Below, in pieces: positions 53,989-60,193 of a stretch of DNA of 64,000 bases; the first letter of the stretch is position 1, and each line of letters begins with the position of its first letter. A program made the position numbers and the translations under genes. The stretch comes from Sphingomonas arenae. GTDB taxonomy: Bacteria > Pseudomonadota > Alphaproteobacteria > Sphingomonadales > Sphingomonadaceae. Under the pieces are notes generated by a model that searched no databases, was not told the DNA's origin, and was given only the letters and a program-made list of their open reading frames with translations. The stretch covers positions 992,001 to 1,056,000 of the forward strand of contig NZ_JAFFJU010000001.1 in NCBI RefSeq assembly GCF_016924655.1, read 5' to 3'.

Positions 53989-54581
53989 AGCTTCGGACCC
54001 GCCACAGCTGCGGGTTTTTTCGACTTCGTCTGTTCGATCAGCCGGATCATCTCGGTCGAGCGGGTGTCCAGCTTCGCATAGTCCCGGGCGCTTCGACCGC
54101 TGGCGTTGTCCGCTTTGTCCGGGTTTGCACCCGCTTCCAGCAGGCGACGCACCGCGGCCACCTGCTTCTGCTGGACGGCCATGATCAGCGCCGTCTCGCC
54201 AAGCCGGTTGGGTCGGTCCACCCGTGCTCCGGCGTCCAGAAGGACATCCATGCCCTCGACCCACCCGCTGCGCGACGCGAGGTGAAGCGGCGTATCGCCA
54301 GCCCCGTTCGCCAGGTTCACGTCCGCTCCCTTGCTCATGAGGAAGCGCAGCCATTGCGTGTCGCGCCGCTGGGTGACGATGTGCAGCGCGCCCGTTCCCT
54401 CGTCGTTGCGGAAATTCACCAGGCTGGAGCCCGGCGAATTCAGCATCTCCGTCGCCTTGGCGCCGTCCCGCTGCTGCACGGCTTGCAGGAAGGTGAACCC
54501 ACCGCTGGCGAACTGCGCCCCCGCTGGAACGGCCGCGAGGGCCAGCACGCAGGCGGCCACGATACCTCTTTTACGCGTCAT
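53985..54581 (-). CDS. periplasmic ankyrin repeat protein
   Basis: A 198-residue protein with a signal peptide (GIVAACVLALAAVPAGAQ) and about four ankyrin repeats: GALHIVTQRRDTQWLRFLMSKGADVN, NGAGDTPLHLASRSGWVEGMDVLLDAGARVD and so on (key stretch GDTPLHLASRSG), ending with a lysine-rich tail. The role is likely protein binding in the periplasm; no partner is evident. The ATG at 54581 is used; a longer frame lies in the divergent YcgN gene. The stop shares CTAG with mmcB. Confidence 0.9.
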   Translation of the reverse strand: MTRKRGIVAACVLALAAVPAGAQFASGGFTFLQAVQQRDGAKATEMLNSPGSSLVNFRNDEGTGALHIVTQRRDTQWLRFLMSKGADVNLANGAGDTPLHLASRSGWVEGMDVLLDAGARVDRPNRLGETALIMAVQQKQVAAVRRLLEAGANPDKADNASGRSARDYAKLDTRSTEMIRLIEQTKSKKPAAVAGPKL

Positions 54582-54647
54582 GCCCTTGAAGGTCCCTGCC
54601 CTGATCCCTTGATTGCGGGCGCATAGCAGACCAAGGCTGCCCCTGTC

Positions 54648-55091
54648 ATGAATGACGACGTCGCCACTGCCTGGTGGGAGAAGCCCCTTTCTGCGCTGGA
54701 CCGCGGGCAGTGGGAAGCGCTGTGCGACGGCTGCGGCCGCTGCTGCCTCCACAAGCTGGAGGATGACGAAACGGGCGAGCTGTTCCCGACCAATGTCGCT
54801 TGCAAGATGCTCGACCGGCGGCATGGGCGCTGCACCGATTACGCCAATCGCAAGAGGTGGGTGAGCGATTGCGTGCAGCTTTCGCAGGGCAAGCTCGAGG
54901 CGCTGGAGTGGCTGCCCTCGACCTGCGCCTATCGACTTCGCGCCGCCGGAGAGGCCCTACCCCACTGGCATTACCTGGTATCGGGCAGCCGCGAGACGGT
55001 GCACGAAGCTGGCATGTCGACGCGCGGCTGGACGGTCAGCGAAGTCGATGCCGGAGACCTCGAGTTCCATCTTGTCGACCGCGAACTTTAA
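54648..55091 (+). CDS. YcgN family cysteine cluster protein (UPF0260)
   Basis: A 147-residue protein of UPF0260. Four to eight cysteines in two groups, LCDGCGRCCLHK near residues 26-37 and later CKML, RCTDY, DCVQL and TCAYR, suggest binding of a metal or iron-sulfur cluster. Homologues include YcgN and YkgJ-like proteins of unknown function. It overlaps the start region of the next gene by 44 bases if the ATG at 55048 is used. Confidence 0.93.
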   Translation: MNDDVATAWWEKPLSALDRGQWEALCDGCGRCCLHKLEDDETGELFPTNVACKMLDRRHGRCTDYANRKRWVSDCVQLSQGKLEALEWLPSTCAYRLRAAGEALPHWHYLVSGSRETVHEAGMSTRGWTVSEVDAGDLEFHLVDREL

Positions 55092-55773
55092 CGTTCCCGG
55101 CCTGCCGCTGCCCGTCGCGGTCACGCGGCACCGTACGGCCCGGCGGATGCGCTTGCGGGTGGACCATGACGCCGGTCTCATCCGCCTCACGGTGCCGGCC
55201 CGGGCGAGCGCAAAAGCGGCGCTAGGCTGGGCGAAGGAACAGCGGCTCTGGGTCGACGCACAGCTCGCGGCAGCACCTGCCGCAGTGCCGCTGGAGCCCG
55301 GGGCAACCATACCGTTCCGCGGCGAGCCGCTGGAACTCGTCTGGTCCGAGACGCGGCGGCGGTCCTTCTCCCTTCACGAGGGACGTCTCACGGTGGGCGG
55401 ACCCCGCGAAAGCTTCTCGAGTGCGGTCGAACGGTGGCTGCGCCGGCAAGCCCTCGACATGCTGAGCGCAGAGACTGCTAGGATCGCCGCCGAAGCGGGC
55501 GTTGTGGTGCGCTCCGTTGGGGTCGGCGACCCGGTGTCACGCTGGGGAAGCTGCACGTCGAGCGGTGCGATCCGCTACAGTTGGCGGCTCATCCTGGCAC
55601 CCCCGGACCTGCTGCGCTTCGTCGTCGCGCATGAGGTGGCCCACCGGCTGCACCTCGACCATGGCCCGCGCTTCAAGGCCGTGGAGGGGAAGCTGTTCGG
55701 AAGGCCGGTGGCAGAGGCGCGCGCCTTACTGCGGGAACTCGCTCCGACCCTGCGGGCGGTCGGCCGGAGCTGA
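55048..55773 (+). CDS. YgjP-like/DUF45 zinc metallopeptidase
   Basis: A 241-residue protein of the YgjP/WLM-related (DUF45) metallopeptidase family. HEVAHRLHLDH (zinc histidines and glutamate) lies near residue 193, preceded by RWGSCTSSGAIRYSWRLILAP, the conserved WGSC motif. The preferred start is uncertain: ATG 55048 overlaps the YcgN gene by 44 bases and TTG 55072 by 20. The substrate is unknown. The 3' end overlaps the convergent PBP1A gene by 48 bases. Confidence 0.9.
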   Translation: MPETSSSILSTANFNVPGLPLPVAVTRHRTARRMRLRVDHDAGLIRLTVPARASAKAALGWAKEQRLWVDAQLAAAPAAVPLEPGATIPFRGEPLELVWSETRRRSFSLHEGRLTVGGPRESFSSAVERWLRRQALDMLSAETARIAAEAGVVVRSVGVGDPVSRWGSCTSSGAIRYSWRLILAPPDLLRFVVAHEVAHRLHLDHGPRFKAVEGKLFGRPVAEARALLRELAPTLRAVGRS

Positions 55774-57828
55774 CGGCGCGGGCGCTCGGTCCGGGCGCTG
55801 CGGAGCGCCCTCTGGCGGCGGCGGCTCACCTCCGAAGATCCGGTCGAGTTCGGTCTGGTCGGGAGTGGGACCTTGCCCGGGCGCGGGTGCCCGTCCCTGG
55901 GGCGCGAGCGGGTCCGAGGGCTGGCTGAGGATCGGGTTGCCGTCGGCATCAACCAGCGGCTCGCTTTCGATCACCTCATTCCCCCAGAGCTGCTCCTCGG
56001 GCTCCAGGTCCCAGTTCGGCATCGGGACCTCGGTTTCGAACTGCTGGACCGGCCGACGGGCCACGGCTGTGACCATGAAGTCATGGAAGGCGCGCGCCGG
56101 AGCGGTTCCGCCCTGCAAGCCCGGTACGGGTCGCGCATCGTCGCGGCCCATCCATACGCCCGTCGTCAGTCCCGACGAGAAACCAATGAACCAGCCGTCC
56201 TTGTTGGAACTGGTGGTTCCGGTCTTGCCCGCCACCGGCCTCCCGATCTGCGCCGCGCGGCCGGTTCCGGTGAGCACGGCGGATTGCAGGAGGTCGGTCA
56301 TCTGTGCGGCGACCCAGGGCGCGACGAGCACGCGCTCCTCCTGACGCTCATGGCGATAAAGCAGCCGCCCGTCGGCCGTCGCCACGCGGGTGATGGCATA
56401 AGGCATGACGCTGATGCCTCTGTTGGCCACCGCCGCATAGGCGCGTGTCATGTCGATCAGGCGGACGTCCGAAGTGCCGAGCACCATTGAGGGATAAGTG
56501 GAGATGTTTCCGCTGATTCCGAACCGATGTGCCATGTCGGCGATGGTTCCGAAGCCCAATTCGGCACCGATTTTGGCACTCACCGTGTTGATCGAGCGCG
56601 AAAACGCCTCTCGCAGCGTGACCGCGCCGGAATAGGTGCGGGTCGAGTTGCGCGGGCGCCAGCCCTGGATCTCGATCGGCTCGTCGACGATGGTCGTGGT
56701 CGGCTGCATGCCCGATTCCAACGCCGCGAGGTAGACGAACAGCTTGAACGCCGAGCCGGGCTGCCGCTCCGCCTGGGCGGCTCGGTTGTAGAGCGAGGCA
56801 ACATAGTCCCGCCCGCCCACCATGGCTCTGACCGCGCCGTCCCGATCCAGCGACACCAGCGCCCCTTGCGCCCCCTTCGGGGTATTTGCGTTGACGGCGC
56901 GGTCGGCCGCAGCCTGCATTCGCGTGTCGAGGGTGGTCCAGACATCGATTGGCTCGCCGGTCTCGTCGATCAACGTATCCAGTTGCGGCAGGGCCCAGTC
57001 CGTGAAGTACCGCACGCTGTTCTGTCGCTCGCTCGGCTGAACAACGATCTGTGCAGGGTCCACCTGCCGAGCGGCGTTTTCCGAGATGAATCCGTTCTCG
57101 GCCATCGTCTGCAGCACCACTTCCGCCCGGCCGCGCGCTGCTTCAACGTCCGCCGTCGGCGAGTAGTTGGACGGCGCCTTGACCAGGCCCGCAATGATGG
57201 CGGCCTCGCCGAGGCTCAGTGTGGTCGCATCATGACCGAAAAAGCGGCGAGATGCGGCGTCGATGCCGTAGGCGCCACCGCCGAAGTAGACCCGGTTGAG
57301 GTAGAGCTCGAGGATCTGGTCCTTGGAGAACTTGCGCTCGATCGCGAGCGCGAGGATCATCTCCTGCAGCTTCCGACCGACGCTGTACTTGTTCGTGAGG
57401 AAGATGTTGCGGGCAAGCTGCTGCGTGATCGTGGAGCCGCCCTGCAGCCGACGACCCGTTCCCAGATTCGCGATTGCGAAGCGGGCGATGCGGGCGAGTG
57501 CGACCGGATCGACACCAGGGTGGCTGCGGAAGCGCTGGTCCTCCACCGCGATCATTGCCGAGCGCATGGCTGGCGGGATCTCGTCGTACCGGAGCCAGCG
57601 GCCGAAGCTGGGACCGAGGGAGACCAGAAGCTGCCCATCGGCGGAGCGGACCCGGATCATCTGGCCAAGGTCGTTGCGCCGGGTCAGGTCCTGGTAGGAC
57701 GGCAGCTGCGACATGGCGACGGCTACAGCGATCACCAGCGCAAGCAGGCCCAGCAAGGCGGCGTAGAGCATCCATTTCAGCGCCGTGACCCAGCGGCGAC
57801 GCGGTTTCAGAGCAGGTGATTTTGCCAT
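55726..57828 (-). CDS. penicillin-binding protein 1A (bifunctional transglycosylase/transpeptidase)
   Basis: A 700-residue class A PBP. An N-terminal membrane helix (about residues 12-38) is followed by the glycosyltransferase domain with EDQRFRSHPGVD, GGSTITQQLARN and RKLQEMILALAIE, and the transpeptidase domain with the active serine in RQPGSAFK, SRSIN, and KTGTTSSN. The C-terminal 80 residues are Pro/Gln/Ala-rich and probably disordered. It polymerises and crosslinks peptidoglycan. The ATG at 57828 is used; a TTG 13 codons upstream is possible. The gene is convergent with YgjP and divergent from the DUF4402 genes. Confidence 0.95.
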   Translation of the reverse strand: MAKSPALKPRRRWVTALKWMLYAALLGLLALVIAVAVAMSQLPSYQDLTRRNDLGQMIRVRSADGQLLVSLGPSFGRWLRYDEIPPAMRSAMIAVEDQRFRSHPGVDPVALARIARFAIANLGTGRRLQGGSTITQQLARNIFLTNKYSVGRKLQEMILALAIERKFSKDQILELYLNRVYFGGGAYGIDAASRRFFGHDATTLSLGEAAIIAGLVKAPSNYSPTADVEAARGRAEVVLQTMAENGFISENAARQVDPAQIVVQPSERQNSVRYFTDWALPQLDTLIDETGEPIDVWTTLDTRMQAAADRAVNANTPKGAQGALVSLDRDGAVRAMVGGRDYVASLYNRAAQAERQPGSAFKLFVYLAALESGMQPTTTIVDEPIEIQGWRPRNSTRTYSGAVTLREAFSRSINTVSAKIGAELGFGTIADMAHRFGISGNISTYPSMVLGTSDVRLIDMTRAYAAVANRGISVMPYAITRVATADGRLLYRHERQEERVLVAPWVAAQMTDLLQSAVLTGTGRAAQIGRPVAGKTGTTSSNKDGWFIGFSSGLTTGVWMGRDDARPVPGLQGGTAPARAFHDFMVTAVARRPVQQFETEVPMPNWDLEPEEQLWGNEVIESEPLVDADGNPILSQPSDPLAPQGRAPAPGQGPTPDQTELDRIFGGEPPPPEGAPQRPDRAPAPSAPADRPQGRSEFPQ

Positions 57829-57902
57829 CCGGGGCGCAGGCGTAAGCGGTCGGTGCCGGTGCGGCAAGCGTCAGCCTTCGATAGTCGGGTGGAGCAGGAA
57901 CA

Positions 57903-57913
57903 ATGGTTAGCGC
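57903..57913. promoter_or_regulatory. ATGGTTAGCGC motif upstream of the first DUF4402 gene
   Basis: Repeated exactly at 59257-59267. The reverse complement of its core, CTAACCAT, is one mismatch from the CtrA half-site TTAACCAT described in Caulobacter. It lies 45 bases before the ATG at 57958. Confidence 0.45.
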
Positions 57914-57957
57914 TGCGTTTACCCGGTTTACACCATTGTGGAGGTACCTCGACAGGC

Positions 57958-58479
57958 ATGAGGCTTCGCGTCTGCCTGTCTGGATGGGTCATGGCGGCCG
58001 GGATCGTGTTGAGTTCACCATCCCAGGCCGTGCAGTGCCGTCTGTGTGGCGCTCCCTCGAACCTTGCGGATGCCGAGCGGTCCGGAACACCGGTTCGCAT
58101 CGAGGTGCAGACCAGCCTCAACTTCGACCGGCTGATCCTCACCGCGCAGGGCGGCGGGTCGGTTCGGATCGCGCCGGATGGTTCGCGCAGTGCCAAGGGC
58201 GGAGTGGCGTCGGCCGGCAGCCGGACCATGGTCGGCAGCGTGGTCCTCCGTGGCGAGCCGCACCGCACTATCCGGGTCGACCTGCCGTCCCAAATCGAGC
58301 TGTGGGGCTTTTCCGGCGGTCATATCGCCATCACCCGGATCGAAACCGATCTTCCGTCGGCTCCTCGCCTGGACGCTAACGGACGACTGGCCTTCCGCTT
58401 CGGCGGCGAGGTCCAGGTCGATGGAAATGCCGAGGGCGACTATCGCGGAGACGTTCCGATCACCGTGGAATACCTCTGA
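57958..58479 (+). CDS. DUF4402-like secreted subunit
   Basis: A 173-residue protein with a signal peptide (CLSGWVMAAGIVLSSPSQA) and a divergent DUF4402-type domain: LNFDRLILT replaces the usual DLDFGTI, and the C-terminal GDYRGDVPITVEYL matches the last strand of the other three members. Two cysteines near the mature N terminus (QCRLCGA) may form a disulfide. It starts the subunit-subunit-chaperone-usher run and is probably a structural or tip component (inference). The ATG at 57958 has GGAGG upstream. Confidence 0.75.
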   Translation: MRLRVCLSGWVMAAGIVLSSPSQAVQCRLCGAPSNLADAERSGTPVRIEVQTSLNFDRLILTAQGGGSVRIAPDGSRSAKGGVASAGSRTMVGSVVLRGEPHRTIRVDLPSQIELWGFSGGHIAITRIETDLPSAPRLDANGRLAFRFGGEVQVDGNAEGDYRGDVPITVEYL

Positions 58480-58519
58480 TCAGTATCGGGTCCGCGCCGG
58501 TCCAATCCTCAACCGCCGA

Positions 58520-58527
58520 TTAACCAT
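58520..58527. promoter_or_regulatory. TTAACCAT, exact CtrA half-site-like motif
   Basis: TTAACCAT equals the CtrA half-site known from Caulobacter. It lies 114 bases upstream of the DUF4402 ATG at 58641. A CAGGGTTAA 9-mer at 58553-58561 is shared with the leaders of the DUF4402 genes at 2.9-4.0 kb (3461-3469 reverse, 4017-4025). Confidence 0.45.
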
Positions 58528-58640
58528 CCCCTTGAGGGAAGGCGTAAGCGGGCAGGGTTAATGAGGGTCCCGTGGATGGACGACTCGGGACGGCCGAGCT
58601 CGACCGCCGCCGAATCGGAACCAAGTGGGGATACTTCTCG

Positions 58641-59162
58641 ATGACCAATTTCCTTCGTATGGCGGCGGTTGCCGCGACTGCCGCCGCGGCGGTAACTGCG
58701 GCCCCGGCCGTTGCTGCGCCGGTGGGCGTGACCAGCGGACCGAAGCCGACCGCCAATGCGCGGATCATCAAGCCGCTGACGCTGACCCGCGTCCGTGACC
58801 TCGACTTCGGCACCATCGTGATGGACTCCGTGCCCGTCGGTGGCTCGGCCGTTTCCGTCAGCACCGCCAGCGCGCGCAGCTGCGGCGCCGGCCTGACCTG
58901 CTCGGGCACTGCCCAGTCGGCGCAGTACAATGTTCGCGGTACGAACAACCAGGTCGTGCAGGTGTTCGCAACCAACGTCAGCCTGACCGGCTCGAACGGT
59001 GGTTCGCTGACCTTCACGCCGGCGGTCCCAGGCAACGTGACCCTGACCAGCTCCGGGGCGCCGGGCAACAACTTCGACGTCGGCGGCTCGATCACGGTCC
59101 TGCCGACCACGATCGACGGCGTCTACTCGGGCGACATGGAAGTCACTGTCGACTACCTGTAA
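58641..59162 (+). CDS. DUF4402 domain-containing secreted protein, probable major subunit
   Basis: A 173-residue protein with a signal peptide (ending AVAA-PVG) and a canonical DUF4402 domain, LTLTRVRDLDFGTIV near residue 45 and DGVYSGDMEVTVDYL at the end. A cysteine pair, SCGAGLTCSG, is in the middle. The gene has its own leader of about 160 bases with CtrA-like motifs and is followed by a terminator/attenuator, the usual pattern for an abundant subunit. The ATG at 58641 has GTGGGGA upstream. Confidence 0.87.
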   Translation: MTNFLRMAAVAATAAAAVTAAPAVAAPVGVTSGPKPTANARIIKPLTLTRVRDLDFGTIVMDSVPVGGSAVSVSTASARSCGAGLTCSGTAQSAQYNVRGTNNQVVQVFATNVSLTGSNGGSLTFTPAVPGNVTLTSSGAPGNNFDVGGSITVLPTTIDGVYSGDMEVTVDYL

Positions 59163-59211
59163 GCTTCGCGGACAGCACGCCGGGCATGATCCGGCGGCGG
59201 ACCAGGGGAGG

Positions 59212-59241
59212 GTCGCCGGCCACGGCGGCCCTTCTTCTTTG
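59212..59241 (+). terminator. terminator or attenuator after the DUF4402 subunit gene
   Basis: GGTCGCCG (59212-59219) pairs with CGGCGGCC (59224-59231) over a GCCA loop, 8 bp with one G-T pair, followed by CTTCTTCTTT. A fraction of transcripts probably stops here, so chaperone and usher would be made at a lower level than the subunit. Confidence 0.75.
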
Positions 59242-59256
59242 CCGGTTAGACGGCCA

Positions 59257-59267
59257 TGGTTAGCGCA
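59257..59267. promoter_or_regulatory. ATGGTTAGCGC motif upstream of the chaperone gene
   Basis: Second exact copy of the motif at 57903-57913, 75 bases before the chaperone ATG. A further GGTTAG lies at 59245-59250 and CAACCAT at 59273-59279. It may mark a separate promoter for chaperone and usher. Confidence 0.45.
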
Positions 59268-59341
59268 ATCTCAACCATTTCCGTTGCAATCCTTTCCCGA
59301 GGGCGGCGCCAGAGCCGCGACCCTGGGGAGTTTACCGGATC

Positions 59342-60166
59342 ATGTCACGTATTGGCCAAGTCGTCCGCGCAGCGCTGGTCGCGCCCCTAGTGCTCCTCGC
59401 GGCGCCTGGCACGACGGCGGGTGGAGGCGACCTGCTGGTCGCGCCGACGCGCATCGTCCTGAACGGCAGCCGCGGAACGGAGATCATCCTCAACAACATC
59501 GGGAATGAAGTCGCGACCTATCGCATCTCGGTCGAGTTGCGCCGGATGAAGGAAGACGGCTCGCTCGAGCAGGTCGAGCAGCCCAACACCGCCGAAGCCG
59601 CCGCCCGCGACATGATCCTGTACGCCCCGCGCCGCGTGACCCTGCCGCCGGACCAGCCGCAATCGATCCGGCTCAGTGCGCGCGCTCCGCAGGGACTGCC
59701 GGATGGCGAATACCGCGCGCACCTCCTGTTCCGGGCCGTGCCTCCCCCGCGTCCGGCCGTTCAGACTCCGGCCGATTTCAAGGGCATCGGCTTTGCCCTG
59801 ACGCCGATCTACGGCGTGACGATACCGGTCATCGTTCGCCTGGGTAACCTGCAGGCACAGGCCGGCATCTCCAACGTGCGGCTCGGCAAGGATGCCAGCG
59901 GACACCCCACCGTGTCACTCGAGCTCAGCCGCACCGGACAGCGCTCGACCTATGGGGAGATCCGGGTGCTGAAGTCCGGTGTCGCGGAGCCGATCGCTCT
60001 CCAGCGGGGCGTCGCCGTCTACACCGAAGTGAACAAGCGCCGCGTGGAGGTCCCGGTGGACGCTCGCTTCGTGGACCAGGCGAAGGGTCCGGTCACGGTC
60101 CAGTATGTCGAGGTCGGCGACGGCGTGAACGACGTGATCGCCGAAACCCGCACGGTCCTGAACTAG
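59342..60166 (+). CDS. PapD-like periplasmic pilus assembly chaperone
   Basis: A 274-residue exported protein with a signal peptide (ALVAPLVLLAAPGTTAG) and a PapD-like immunoglobulin domain: VAPTRIVLNGSRGTEIILNNIGNE (key stretch VAPTRIVLNGSRG) and the conserved VTLPPDQPQSIRLSAR G1-strand region, near residues 90-110. A second Ig-like domain follows. Periplasmic chaperones of this fold cap subunits by donor-strand complementation and deliver them to an usher. The basic residues that hold the subunit carboxylate cannot be assigned with certainty. The usher follows after 27 bases. Confidence 0.87.
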   Translation: MSRIGQVVRAALVAPLVLLAAPGTTAGGGDLLVAPTRIVLNGSRGTEIILNNIGNEVATYRISVELRRMKEDGSLEQVEQPNTAEAAARDMILYAPRRVTLPPDQPQSIRLSARAPQGLPDGEYRAHLLFRAVPPPRPAVQTPADFKGIGFALTPIYGVTIPVIVRLGNLQAQAGISNVRLGKDASGHPTVSLELSRTGQRSTYGEIRVLKSGVAEPIALQRGVAVYTEVNKRRVEVPVDARFVDQAKGPVTVQYVEVGDGVNDVIAETRTVLN

Positions 60167-60193
60167 ACCCGAGCGGAGGAAGGCGTTCCAGGC

